Source: JABDIP01 sp965250245 (GTDB lineage: Bacteria > Pseudomonadota > Alphaproteobacteria > DSM-16000 > Inquilinaceae). From it: a stretch of DNA of 64,000 nt. This document shows, piece by piece, positions 49,071-57,796 of the stretch. How positions within the stretch are numbered: position 1 is the first letter of the stretch; each line of letters begins with the position of its first letter. The DNA is taken from NCBI GenBank assembly GCA_965250245.1, contig OZ252296.1:2790001-2854000 (forward strand), read 5' to 3'. The translations under genes and the position numbers were made by a program. The notes below the pieces were generated by a model. That model saw nothing but the letters and a program-made list of their open reading frames with translations, was not told the origin of the DNA and did no database searches.

Positions 49071-49855
49071 TGACCGACATGACTCCTGTCGTTCAGGGAC
49101 GCGGTATCGTGAAGCGCTACGGCCACGTGACCGCGATCGACCACTCGGATTTCGAACTGCTGCCGGGTGAAATCCTCGCCGTGATCGGCGACAACGGCGC
49201 CGGCAAATCCTCGATCGTCAAGGCGATCTGCGGCGCGGTACAGCCGGACGAGGGCGAGATCCTCATCGAGGGCCAGCCCGTGCACTTCTCCTCGCCCATC
49301 GAGGCGCGGGAGATGGGCATCGAGATCGTCTACCAGACGCTCGCCCTGTCGCCGGCGCTCTCCATCGCCGACAACATGTTCGCCGGCCGGGAGATCCGCA
49401 AACCGGGCTGGGTCGGCCAGTGGTTCCGGATGCTCGACAAGACGGAGATGGAGCGCTTCGCCCGAGAGAAGCTGACCGAGCTTGGGCTGATGACCGTCCA
49501 GTCGATCACCCAGCCGGTGGAGACGCTGTCGGGCGGCCAACGCCAGGGCGTGGCGGTGGCCCGTGCTGCCGCCTTCGCCTCGAAGTTCATCATCATGGAC
49601 GAGCCGACCGCCGCCCTCGGGGTCAAGGAGAGCCGCCGGGTGCTGGAGCTGATCCTCGACGTCAAGGCGCGCGGCATTCCGATCATCCTGATCAGCCACA
49701 ACATGCCGCACGTTTTCGAGGTCGCAGACCGGATCCACATCCACCGCCTCGGCAAGCGGCTGTGCATCATCGACCCGAAGAAGCATTCGATGTCGGATGC
49801 GGTTGCCTACATGACCGGCGCCAAGGAGCCAGAGGTGGAGAACGATTTCGCCTGA
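49070..49855 (+). CDS. frcA: sugar ABC transporter ATPase (FrcA-like, single domain)
   Basis: The 261-residue ATPase has Walker A GDNGAGKSS near residue 44, signature LSGGQRQG, Walker B FIIMDEPTAALG and His switch LISHNMPHVFEVADR. Its single-domain length (about half of RbsA) and the segments NMFAGREIRKPG and KKHSMSDAVAYMTGAKEP match FrcA. The ATG overlaps the frcC stop (TAATG). No sugar kinase (frcK) follows; the next genes are coxSLM. Confidence 0.92.
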   Translation: MTDMTPVVQGRGIVKRYGHVTAIDHSDFELLPGEILAVIGDNGAGKSSIVKAICGAVQPDEGEILIEGQPVHFSSPIEAREMGIEIVYQTLALSPALSIADNMFAGREIRKPGWVGQWFRMLDKTEMERFAREKLTELGLMTVQSITQPVETLSGGQRQGVAVARAAAFASKFIIMDEPTAALGVKESRRVLELILDVKARGIPIILISHNMPHVFEVADRIHIHRLGKRLCIIDPKKHSMSDAVAYMTGAKEPEVENDFA

Positions 49856-49976
49856 GTCCAGAGCCGCGTCGGTGCATGCACCCCCTCACCGTCTCGCCAC
49901 GTCGCTGCGGGACGATGAGGGCGCGCGCTGAGTATTGGCCCCCAGTCGAAACGCCGCTTCGGGACGCCGTGTGCGC

Positions 49977-50005
49977 TTGACCACCCCCTGCCGTCACCCT
50001 AGCCT
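49977..50005 (+). promoter_or_regulatory. possible promoter of coxSLM
   Basis: TTGACC at 49977-49982 and TAGCCT at 50000-50005 are separated by 17 bases. The -35 is good and the -10 weak. The position, about 95 bases before the coxS start, is right. No stronger candidate was seen in the 244 bases after frcA. Confidence 0.35.
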
Positions 50006-50099
50006 CTAAGCGTCTGGTTTCATGCCGGGCTGGCAAGCGGCGGGAGGAACACGCCGTGGACCCAACGACGCGCGACGACACGATATTGGGGAGGATCGG

Positions 50100-50582
<483 letters not shown>

Positions 50583-50595
50583 GGGAGGGTGTGAC

Positions 50596-52950
50596 ATGCC
50601 AGACGGAATCGGCGAAGCCGTAAAACGCAAGGAAGACCGGCGTTTCCTCACCGGGAAGGGCCGCTATACCGACGATATCAACCGGCCCGGCCAGGCGCAT
50701 GCGTATTTCCTGCGCTCGCCCCACGCCCATGCCCGCATCAACGGCATCGACACCGCCGCCGCGGCCTCCGCGCCCGGCGTGCTGGCGGTGCTGACCGGCG
50801 AGGATCTGAAGGCGGACGGGCTTGGCGGCCTGATCTGCGGCTGGATGATCCACTCCAAGGACGGCTCGCCGATGAATGCCGGGCCGCACCCAGCGCTGGC
50901 CGACGGCAAGGTCCGCTATGTCGGCGACCATGTCGCGGTCGTCGTGGCCGACACCTACGCCCAGGCCAAGGACGCGGCGGAGCAGATCGAGGTCGATTAC
51001 GACGTCCTCGGCGCCGTCGTCTCGACCGCCGACGCAACCGCCGACGGCCAGCCGACGGTCCATGACGAGATCGCCGCCAACCGGGTCTACGATTGGGAAC
51101 TGGGCGACAAGGCCGCGGTCGACGCCGCCATCGCCGGCGCGCATCACGTCACCAAGGTCGACATCGTCAACAACCGGCTGATCCCCAACGCCATGGAGCC
51201 GCGGGCGGCGATCGGCGATTACGATTCAGGCGACGAGGGCTTCACCCTCTACACCACCAGCCAGAACCCGCATGTGGCGCGGCTGGTGCTGTCGGCCTTC
51301 GTCGGCATCGCGCCGGAGCACAAGCTGCGGGTGGTGGCGCCGGATGTGGGCGGCGGATTCGGCTCGAAGATCTTCATCTATGCCGAGGAGACGGTCTGCC
51401 TCTGGGCCTCGAAGAAGGTCGGCCGGCCGGTCAAGTGGACCGGCGAGCGGGTCGAGAGCTTCATGTCCGACGCCCATGGCCGCGACCATGTCACCACGGC
51501 CGAGCTGGCCATGGATGCGGACGGCAAGTTCCTGGCGCTGAAGGTCGACACCATCGCCAACATGGGCGCCTATCTGTCCACCTTCGCATCCTGCGTGCCG
51601 ACCTATCTTTACGCCACCCTGCTGTCGGGCCAGTACGTCATCCCGTCGATCCACTGCAACGTCGAGGCGGTCTACACCAACACCGCCCCGGTCGACGCCT
51701 ATCGTGGCGCAGGCCGCCCCGAGGCGACCTATGTGGTGGAGCACATCGTCGAGACGGCGGCGCGGGAGATGGGCATCGACCCGGCCGAGCTGCGCAAGCG
51801 CAACTTCGTGCCGGCCGACGCCTACCCGTACCAGACCCCGGTCATCCTGACCTATGACTGCGGCGACTACGGCAGGTCCCTGGACGAGGCGGTTAGAATC
51901 TCCGACTACGCCAATGTGGCCCAGCGCAAGGCGGACGCGCAGTCGCGCGGCAAGCTGCACGGGGTCGGCTTCTCCTCCTATATCGAGGCCTGCGGCATCG
52001 CGCCCTCGGCCGCCGTCGGCTCGCTCGGGGCCGGTGTCGGCCTGTGGGAGAGCGGCAAGATCCGCTTCAACGCCACCGGCAACCTGTTCGTCTATACCGG
52101 CAGCCACAGCCACGGGCAGGGCCACGAGACCACCTTCGCGCAGCTCATGTCGTCCTATCTGGGCATCCCCACCGACCAGGTGGAGGTGATCCACGGCGAC
52201 ACCGAGAAGACGCCGATGGGCATGGGCACCTACGGCTCGCGCTCGCTGGCGGTCGGCGGCTCGGCGCTGGTGAAGGCGGCGGAGAAGATCATCGCCAAGG
52301 GCAAGAAGATCGCCGCCCATCTGATGGAGGCGTCGGAAGGCGATATCGAATTCGCCGACGGCAAGTTCACCGTGGCCGGCACCGACAAGGAGAAGACGAT
52401 CCAGGAGGTCGCCTTCGCCGCCTACGTGCCGCACAACTATCCGGCCGATCTGGAGCCGGGGCTGGAGGAGTCGGCGTTCTACGATCCGCTGAACTTCACC
52501 TTCCCCGCCGGCACCCAGATCTGCGAGGTGGAGGTCGACCCGGAGACCGGCGTGGTGGAGATCACCAACTTCGTCGCGGTCGACGATTTCGGCACCGTCA
52601 TCAATCCGATGATCGTCGAGGGCCAGGTCCATGGCGGTATCGCCCAGGGCGTCGGCCAAGCGCTGCTGGAAGGCTGTGTCTATGACGACAGCGGCCAGCT
52701 CGTGACCGGCTCCTACATGGACTACACCATGCCGCGGGCCGACGATCTGCCCAGCTTCAAGGTCGGCCTGACCACCACGGTCAATCCGAGCAACCCGCTG
52801 GGCGTGAAGGGCTGCGGCGAGGCCGGCGCCATCGCCGCGCCGGCGGCGGTGATGAACGCCATCACCGACGCCATCGGCACCGACATGCAGATGCCGGCGA
52901 CGCCGTCGCGGGTCTGGCAGGCGATTCAGTCGGCCCAGGCCGCCGAATAG
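50596..52950 (+). CDS. coxL: molybdopterin-binding large subunit (CoxL-like, form II)
   Basis: The 784-residue subunit binds the molybdenum cofactor: GGGFGSK near residue 256 and AYRGAGRPEA near residue 370. The AYRGAGR loop marks form II CoxL; form I enzymes proven to oxidise CO have AYXCSFR. CO oxidation by this enzyme is therefore doubtful and another substrate is likely. The final third has GSHSHGQGHETT and GCGEAGAI, the last being the Glu that acts as base. It is transcribed with coxS and coxM. Confidence 0.93.
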   Translation: MPDGIGEAVKRKEDRRFLTGKGRYTDDINRPGQAHAYFLRSPHAHARINGIDTAAAASAPGVLAVLTGEDLKADGLGGLICGWMIHSKDGSPMNAGPHPALADGKVRYVGDHVAVVVADTYAQAKDAAEQIEVDYDVLGAVVSTADATADGQPTVHDEIAANRVYDWELGDKAAVDAAIAGAHHVTKVDIVNNRLIPNAMEPRAAIGDYDSGDEGFTLYTTSQNPHVARLVLSAFVGIAPEHKLRVVAPDVGGGFGSKIFIYAEETVCLWASKKVGRPVKWTGERVESFMSDAHGRDHVTTAELAMDADGKFLALKVDTIANMGAYLSTFASCVPTYLYATLLSGQYVIPSIHCNVEAVYTNTAPVDAYRGAGRPEATYVVEHIVETAAREMGIDPAELRKRNFVPADAYPYQTPVILTYDCGDYGRSLDEAVRISDYANVAQRKADAQSRGKLHGVGFSSYIEACGIAPSAAVGSLGAGVGLWESGKIRFNATGNLFVYTGSHSHGQGHETTFAQLMSSYLGIPTDQVEVIHGDTEKTPMGMGTYGSRSLAVGGSALVKAAEKIIAKGKKIAAHLMEASEGDIEFADGKFTVAGTDKEKTIQEVAFAAYVPHNYPADLEPGLEESAFYDPLNFTFPAGTQICEVEVDPETGVVEITNFVAVDDFGTVINPMIVEGQVHGGIAQGVGQALLEGCVYDDSGQLVTGSYMDYTMPRADDLPSFKVGLTTTVNPSNPLGVKGCGEAGAIAAPAAVMNAITDAIGTDMQMPATPSRVWQAIQSAQAAE

Positions 52951-52965
52951 GGAGGGAAAGAAACC

Positions 52966-53763
52966 ATGTATGAGTTCGAATACCATAAGCCCTCCTCGGT
53001 CGCCGATGCGACGGCGGCGGTGAAGGGCGCGTCCGATGGCACCTTCATGGCCGGCGGGCAGACGCTGATCCCGACGCTGAAGCAGCGCCTGGCCTCGCCG
53101 TCCGACGTCATCGATCTGGGTGGCATCTCCGAGCTCTCGGGCATCCGCCAGGACGGCAACGACCTGGTGATCGGCGCCATGACCACCCATGCCGAGGTCG
53201 CCTCGTCCGATGCCGTGCAGCAGGCGATCCCGGCGCTGGCGGCGCTGGCCGAGGGCATCGGCGATCCGCAGGTGCGCAATTGCGGCACCATCGGCGGCTC
53301 GGTGGCCAACAACGACCCGGCGGCGGACTATCCGGCCGCCCTGGTCGGGCTCGGCGCCACGGTGCAGACCGACAGCCGCACCATCGCGGCCGATGATTTC
53401 TTCACCGGCCTGTTCGAGACGGCGCTGAACGACGGCGAGCTGATCACCGAGATCCGCTTCCCGATCCCGGCCAAGGCGAACTACCAGAAGTTCCCCAACC
53501 CGGCGAGCCGTTACGCCATCGCCGGCGTCATGGTGGCCGAGACATCCGGCGGCGTCCGCGTCGCGGTGACCGGGGCCGGCTCCGACGGCGTCTTCCGCGC
53601 CTCGGACATCGAGTCCGCCCTCTCCGGCGGCCTCAACGCCGGCGCCGTCGACGGCGTCACCATCGCCGCCGACAACCTCAACAGCGACATCCATGCGTCC
53701 TCGGAATACCGCGCCAACCTGGTCAAGGTCATGGCCAAGCGCGCGGTGGAAGCGATCGCCTAG
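52966..53763 (+). CDS. coxM: FAD-binding medium subunit (CoxM-like)
   Basis: The 265-residue flavin subunit has the two FAD motifs AGGQTLIP near residue 33 and TIGGSVANNDPAAD near residue 108. It takes electrons from CoxS to the quinone pool or another acceptor. GGAGGG lies 8 bases before the ATG, and the gap to coxL is 15 bases. Gene order S-L-M differs from the M-S-L order of form I clusters and fits form II. A good intrinsic terminator follows. Confidence 0.93.
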   Translation: MYEFEYHKPSSVADATAAVKGASDGTFMAGGQTLIPTLKQRLASPSDVIDLGGISELSGIRQDGNDLVIGAMTTHAEVASSDAVQQAIPALAALAEGIGDPQVRNCGTIGGSVANNDPAADYPAALVGLGATVQTDSRTIAADDFFTGLFETALNDGELITEIRFPIPAKANYQKFPNPASRYAIAGVMVAETSGGVRVAVTGAGSDGVFRASDIESALSGGLNAGAVDGVTIAADNLNSDIHASSEYRANLVKVMAKRAVEAIA

Positions 53764-53787
53764 GGGGTCCGCACAATACTCGCGTCA

Positions 53788-53820
53788 CGGGCGCTGCCAT
53801 TCCGGCGGCGCCCGTTTCGT
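53788..53820 (+). terminator. intrinsic terminator after coxM
   Basis: An 11-base stem, CGGGCGCTGCC with GGCGGCGCCCG (one T-G pair), has loop ATTCC (53799-53803) and is followed by TTTCGTT. It ends the coxSLM transcript 25 bases after the coxM stop. Confidence 0.75.
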
Positions 53821-53895
53821 TCGAGTACACTGCATTGAGCAGGGCACCGGCCGGGCCGCGTTGCCAAGCTCACACCATCACGCGGACAGGTCCCG

Positions 53896-54516
53896 ATGGC
53901 AAAAGACCTTGTGCTTCAGTGCTCCTGCGGAAAGGTCTCCGGCCTTGTCACCGGCGCGTCGCCGGCGACCTTGAACCGGCTCGTCTGCTATTGCGACGAC
54001 TGCCAGGCCTTCGCACGGCACGTCGGCCATGCCGACCAGATCCTTGACGCCAATGGCGGCACCGACATCTGCCAGACCAGCTTCGCGCGGGTCCGGTTCA
54101 CCCAGGGTGTGGAGCATGTCGGCTGCGTCCGGCTCAAGCCGAAGGGCCTGCTGCGATGGCACACCACCTGCTGCCAGACGCCGATCGGGAATACGCTCGC
54201 CGGCCCCGGCATGCCCTTCGTCGGGCTGGTTCACGCCTGCCTCGGGGATGCCACCGACGGCACGCCGCGCGACGCGGTCACCGGCCCGATCCGGGGTTAC
54301 GTCAACACCAAATTCGCGACCGGCGACACCGCCGAATTGAGGACGCGAAAGCACAACGTGCTGCGCGTAATCCTCCGCATGTTCGGAAAGATCGCCGGCG
54401 CGAGGCTTCGCGGTGACCACAAGCGGTCACCATTCTTCCAGCCCGGAACGAAGACCCCGATCGCCGCGCCCGTGACCCTGACCGACAGCCAGCGTGCGGA
54501 GGCGTATCGCTCCTGA
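53896..54516 (+). CDS. DUF6151/GFA-like zinc-ribbon protein
   Basis: The 206-residue protein has paired cysteines arranged as in GFA (glutathione-dependent formaldehyde-activating enzyme-like) folds: CSCGKVSG near residue 9, CYCDDCQAFA near residue 31 and HTTCCQTPIGN near residue 92. This fits DUF6151. It likely binds one or two zinc ions. Thiol-dependent activity is possible but not proven for the group. The start at 53896 has a weak ribosome site. It stands alone between coxM and the next gene. Confidence 0.82.
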   Translation: MAKDLVLQCSCGKVSGLVTGASPATLNRLVCYCDDCQAFARHVGHADQILDANGGTDICQTSFARVRFTQGVEHVGCVRLKPKGLLRWHTTCCQTPIGNTLAGPGMPFVGLVHACLGDATDGTPRDAVTGPIRGYVNTKFATGDTAELRTRKHNVLRVILRMFGKIAGARLRGDHKRSPFFQPGTKTPIAAPVTLTDSQRAEAYRS

Positions 54517-54696
54517 GGCGTGGCTTGGGCAGCGGGCCGAACCGGCGGCCCTTGTCCGAGAGGTGGTACTCGGCCCGTGGCGGGATGCGATCGGCCACGA
54601 TTGCATTTCCGCGGTTCCGGACAAGACTCTCCGCCCTTGGCCGCGGCCTCTCTGCTAGAATTGCGTGATTTCAATCATGCATTTCCGGAGCCCCCA

Positions 54697-55842
54697 ATGA
54701 TTGTCGCCGCCTTCAATGTCGAGAACCTCTTCGACCGCGCCAAGGTCTACAACGACGAGGATCCCGACGCCCACCAGGATGTGCTCGATGCCTTCGCGGA
54801 GCTGAATTCGCTGTTCGAGGAGCAGCCCTACAGCCAGGCCCACAAGAGCCGGATGCTGGAGCTGATCGAGCAGCTCGGCATGCTGAGGCGCGATCAAGGG
54901 ACGTTCACCCGGATCCGCAAGATCCGCGGCCAGCTCATCTCCCGTCCGCGGTCGTCGCCGCCGTTCATCAAGGCGAACGGCCGCGAGGATTGGGTCGGCT
55001 GGTGCGAGCTGCGCACCGCGGCGGTCGATGAGGAGGCGATGCTCAACACGGCCCGGATGATCCGTGATGTGAACGCGGACGTGCTGGCCATCGTGGAGGC
55101 CGAGAGCCGGCCCGTGCTGCTCAAGTTCCATGAGATGATGATGGAGAAGCTCGGCCTGGACACCCCGCAGGGCTATCGCCACCTGATGATCATCGACGGC
55201 AATGACGACCGCGGCATCGATGTCGGGCTGGCGACCAAGACCGGGTTCCCGATCGGCGAGCTCCGCAGCCATGTGGACGACCTGAAGCCGGACGGACACC
55301 CGATCTTCAGCCGGGACTGCCCCGAATACGAGGTCACTACCCCGTCCGGCGCTCGGGTCATCGTTCTGCCCAACCACTTCAAGAGCAAGTTCGGCGGCAA
55401 CAACCCGGCCAGCCGCGCCAAGCGGCGGGCGCAGTCGGAGGCGGTCGCCGGCTATTACCAGCGGCTCATCAGCGAGGGCGTGGAGAACGTCGTGGTTCTC
55501 GGCGACCTCAACGACACCCCGGACAGCGAGGAGCTCGCGCCGCTGCTCGCCGACACCGATCTCAAGGACGCCTCCGAGCACCCCGCATTCACCGAGTTCG
55601 AGTTCAATGCCGATAACGGCCACCGCGGCATCGGCACGCACGGGCTGGGCAATGACAACGCCAAGATCGACTACCTGCTCCTGTCTCCGGCCCTGTTCGA
55701 CCGTGTCACCAATGGCGGCATCTTCCGCAAGGGGATTTGGCCCGGGTCCCAGCCGCCGCGCTGGGAGGTCTATGACGAGGTGAAGAAGAAGCACCACGCC
55801 GCGTCGGATCACCACGCGATCTGGGCCGACATCGACATCTGA
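54697..55842 (+). CDS. endonuclease/exonuclease/phosphatase-fold protein
   Basis: The 381-residue protein has the EEP catalytic pattern: FNVENLF at the N-terminus (Asn and, later, Glu in IVEAES), LGDLNDTPDSEE near residue 267 (Asp and Asn), and SDHHAIWADI at the end (Asp-His). Mg2+-dependent phosphodiester or phosphatase chemistry is expected; the substrate is unknown. CGGAG lies 7 bases before ATG 54697. No signal peptide is present. An insertion of charged residues (about 30-110) is longer than usual. Intergenic 54517-54696 holds nothing that I can name. Confidence 0.85.
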   Translation: MIVAAFNVENLFDRAKVYNDEDPDAHQDVLDAFAELNSLFEEQPYSQAHKSRMLELIEQLGMLRRDQGTFTRIRKIRGQLISRPRSSPPFIKANGREDWVGWCELRTAAVDEEAMLNTARMIRDVNADVLAIVEAESRPVLLKFHEMMMEKLGLDTPQGYRHLMIIDGNDDRGIDVGLATKTGFPIGELRSHVDDLKPDGHPIFSRDCPEYEVTTPSGARVIVLPNHFKSKFGGNNPASRAKRRAQSEAVAGYYQRLISEGVENVVVLGDLNDTPDSEELAPLLADTDLKDASEHPAFTEFEFNADNGHRGIGTHGLGNDNAKIDYLLLSPALFDRVTNGGIFRKGIWPGSQPPRWEVYDEVKKKHHAASDHHAIWADIDI

Positions 55843-55940
55843 GGTTCCGGGAGACGGCCCACCGGCGACGGACCGGCGGGCCGGCCTTCCAACGCGCTCA
55901 TGACACCCGTCGATCCGGCGGGAAACCGCGCAAATACGTC

Positions 55941-55963
55941 ATATTTCGATAATTCTAGAAATA
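55941..55963. promoter_or_regulatory. ArsR-type operator 1 (TATTTC-N10-GAAATA dyad)
   Basis: TATTTC (55942-55947) and GAAATA (55958-55963) are inverted, and ATATTTCGATAATTCTAGA recurs with two changes at 56334-56352. It directly precedes the -35 box of the arsR promoter, the expected place for autorepression. Confidence 0.6.
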
Positions 55964-55967
55964 CCGT

Positions 55968-55996
55968 TTGACGCTACTCTCCGGCCGGCGTATATA
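55968..55996 (+). promoter_or_regulatory. sigma70-type promoter of arsR, giving a leaderless mRNA
   Basis: TTGACG (55968-55973) and TATATA (55991-55996) are spaced by 17 bases. The first transcribed base is then expected at about 56002-56003, the A of the ATG itself. No ribosome site lies upstream of the ATG, so the mRNA is probably leaderless. Confidence 0.7.
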
Positions 55997-56002
55997 GGCT
56001 GC

Positions 56003-56311
56003 ATGGACCTGGAACACACAGCCGAACGCCTCGAAGCCCTGGGCAACGCGACCCGCCTCGGCATCTACCGCCTGCTGGTGCGGGCCGGCGATGACGGGCT
56101 TTCGGTCGGCGATGTGCAGGCGCGCACGGAGATCCCGCGCTCGACCCTGTCGCATCACCTGCATCGCCTCACCCGCGTCGGGCTGGTCAGCCAGGAGCGG
56201 CGGGCGACGACCCTGATCTGCCGGGCCAACTATGCGGTGATGAACGAGACCCTGTCGTTCCTGGTGTCGGAATGCTGCGCCGATGCGCAGGAGAACGAAG
56301 ACGCGGCCTGA
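56003..56311 (+). CDS. ArsR-family (SmtB-like) repressor
   Basis: The 102-residue protein is a compact winged helix: ALGNATRLGIYRLLVRAG, the recognition helix IPRSTLSHHLHRLTRVGLVSQ and a C-terminal dimerisation helix with MNETLSFLVSECCADAQENE. The tandem Cys pair near the end (ECC) could bind a thiophilic metal or metalloid. It should repress itself and the permease 219 bases downstream until the metal binds. Leaderless translation is expected from the promoter position. Confidence 0.9.
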   Translation: MDLEHTAERLEALGNATRLGIYRLLVRAGDDGLSVGDVQARTEIPRSTLSHHLHRLTRVGLVSQERRATTLICRANYAVMNETLSFLVSECCADAQENEDAA

Positions 56312-56333
56312 CGGCCGGTTTTCTTTTGGCCTC

Positions 56334-56352
56334 ATATTTCGATCCTTCTAGA
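56334..56352. promoter_or_regulatory. ArsR-type operator 2
   Basis: ATATTTCGATCCTTCTAGA matches 17 of 19 bases of operator 1. It lies between arsR and the permease gene, suggesting separate control of the permease. Confidence 0.55.
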
Positions 56353-56420
56353 CGGATCGACATCCGGCGAAACGAAGCGAAATGATGACCTGCAACGAAC
56401 AGCCATTCCACCAAGCCAGA

Positions 56421-56497
56421 CGTCATTCCCGCGAAAGCGGGAATCTCGATGGTTTGCGCACACTGCCTCTCGAGGTTCCCGCTTTCGCGGGAACGAC
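56421..56497. repeat. inverted repeat with TTCCCGCTTTCGCGGGAA arms
   Basis: Two inverted copies of a short palindromic unit, TTCCCGCGAAAGCGGGAA on the left and its inverse on the right, are joined by about 30 bases. The CGTC/GACG ends and an inner TCTCGA are also mirrored. This is a typical short intergenic repeat of proteobacteria. It lies between operator 2 and the permease. Confidence 0.85.
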
Positions 56498-56530
56498 GGG
56501 CAAGGGTTGGGCTCAGCAAGGAACACTTAG

Positions 56531-57553
56531 ATGACCACACTGGCGATATCGGCGTATCGGGCGGCTCTCGGCATCGACCGGGTGGTGGTGGCGATCCTGG
56601 CCATCTTCCTGGCGATCGCCCTGATATCCCCCGAACAAGCCCTGGAGAGCATCGCCTTCACCGGCGGCGCCCTGCTCGACGTGGGGATCTTCCTGCTGCT
56701 CTCCGTCGGCGTCACCGCCTATGCCAAGGCCTCAGGCTCCGACCGGCTGATCGCCAAGGCGTTCAGCGGCAAGACCGGCACCATGATCGTGGCGGCGTCC
56801 CTGATGGGCGCCCTGTCGCCGTTCTGCTCCTGCGGCGTGATCCCGCTGATCGCGGCCCTGCTGGCCATGGGCGTGCCGTTGCCGGCGGTGATGGCCTTCT
56901 GGCTCGCCTCGCCGATCATGGACCCGTCCATGTTCGTGCTGACCGCCGGGACGCTGGGCGTGGAATTCGCCGCCTACAAGACCTTCGCGGCCATCGCCAT
57001 GGGCATGATCGGCGGCTTCGGCACCGCCGCCCTGATGGGCAGCGCCCTGTTCCGCCAGCCGTTGCGCGCCGGCATCGGCGATGGCGGTTGCGCCGCCTCC
57101 TCGATCCGCAGCGACGCCCCGCCGGTCTGGCGCTTCTGGGGCGAGACCAAGCGGCGCGAGGCCTTCTGGCGCACCGGCACCGACACCATCCTCTTCCTCG
57201 GCAAATGGCTGACGCTGGCCTTCGTGCTGGAAAGCCTGATGCTGGCCTACGTGCCGGCGGAGCTGGTCGCCTCGACCCTGGGCGGCGGCTGGCTCTCGGT
57301 CCTGGCCGCGACCTTCGTCGGCGTGCCGGCCTATCTCAACGGCTATGCCGCCCTGCCCCTGGTCGGCGGGCTCATCGAGCAGGGCATGGCGCCCGGCGCC
57401 GGCATGGCCTTCCTGCTGGCCGGCGGCGTCACCTCGATCCCGGCGGCCATCGCGGTCTACGCCCTCGCCCGGCTGCCGGTTTTCGCCGCCTACCTGACCT
57501 TCGCCCTGGTGGGGTCGCTGACCCTGGGCGCCCTGTTCGGAATGGTGGCCTAG
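56531..57553 (+). CDS. YraQ/SO_0444-type permease (DUF318), metal efflux candidate
   Basis: The 340-residue membrane protein has about nine helices. The motif SPFCSCGVIPLIAALLAMGV near residue 96 is the hallmark of the YraQ/ArtA/SO_0444 family, whose members move Cu/Zn or methylated arsenicals. The second half repeats the fold (VGVPAYLNGYAALPLVGGLI). AAGGA lies 8 bases before ATG 56531. With the ArsR regulator it forms a small metal-resistance unit; the metal cannot be named from sequence. Confidence 0.88.
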   Translation: MTTLAISAYRAALGIDRVVVAILAIFLAIALISPEQALESIAFTGGALLDVGIFLLLSVGVTAYAKASGSDRLIAKAFSGKTGTMIVAASLMGALSPFCSCGVIPLIAALLAMGVPLPAVMAFWLASPIMDPSMFVLTAGTLGVEFAAYKTFAAIAMGMIGGFGTAALMGSALFRQPLRAGIGDGGCAASSIRSDAPPVWRFWGETKRREAFWRTGTDTILFLGKWLTLAFVLESLMLAYVPAELVASTLGGGWLSVLAATFVGVPAYLNGYAALPLVGGLIEQGMAPGAGMAFLLAGGVTSIPAAIAVYALARLPVFAAYLTFALVGSLTLGALFGMVA

Positions 57554-57606
57554 CCACCGGCCCGGCCGGTACCGCCGGAATCCGCATGGAGACGGGATTC
57601 TGCCGC

Positions 57607-57649
57607 ATAGATAAAATTATATCTTGATTTTAGATCAAATTTTATCTAT
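57607..57649. promoter_or_regulatory. AT-rich nested dyad, putative promoter/operator
   Basis: A perfect 12-base inverted repeat, ATAGATAAAATT (57607-57618) with AATTTTATCTAT (57638-57649), encloses a second dyad TTGAT-N5-ATCAA (57624-57638) that resembles an FNR-type box with one extra spacer base. TTGATT at 57624 could be a -35 with TATCTC at 57647 as -10 (17-base spacing). The block is AT-rich in a GC-rich genome. Confidence 0.55.
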
Positions 57650-57659
57650 CTCTATGGAT

Positions 57660-57787
57660 GTTGGTGTTGGGGCTTGGCACCGGGATCCGCGCCTCCTCCC
57701 TCGACGGAACCGTCGGTGCCAGGCAGACTGTTACGCGGCCTCATCAGCCGCGTAGACCGGGGCGAGCCAAGTGCTCGCCCCGTTTTT
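57660..57787 (+). ncRNA. candidate small RNA with CCUCCUCCC motif (cuckoo/CcsR-like)
   Basis: There is no open frame. After the AT-rich promoter-like block come a hairpin closed by GGCACCG (57676-57682) and CGGTGCC (57714-57720), with CCTCCTCCC (57692-57700) in its loop; a hairpin TACGCGGC/GCCGCGTA (57732-57754) with loop CTCATCA; and a perfect intrinsic terminator. CCUCCUCCC, an anti-Shine-Dalgarno sequence in a loop, is the defining motif of the CcsR/cuckoo sRNAs of alphaproteobacteria. The known family has the motif in two loops, and I see it in one, so assignment is tentative. The 5' end is estimated. Confidence 0.5.
57758..57787 (+). terminator. strong intrinsic terminator
   Basis: A 10-base stem, CGGGGCGAGC (57758-57767) with GCTCGCCCCG (57773-57782), has loop CAAGT and is followed by TTTTTCTT. 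It works only for plus-strand transcripts, since the minus-strand flank has no T run. It is 205 bases after the permease stop, which suggests a separate short transcript. Confidence 0.9.
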
Positions 57788-57796
57788 CTTCGCGCT

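Noticed and set aside
49868..49890. Terminator after frcA at the GGTGCATGCACC palindrome
   Set aside because: The palindrome has no loop and no T run; folding as a terminator is unlikely.
57607..57787. Attachment site or tRNA remnant
   Set aside because: No cloverleaf, no CCA end and no integrase gene; hairpins plus terminator fit a small RNA better.
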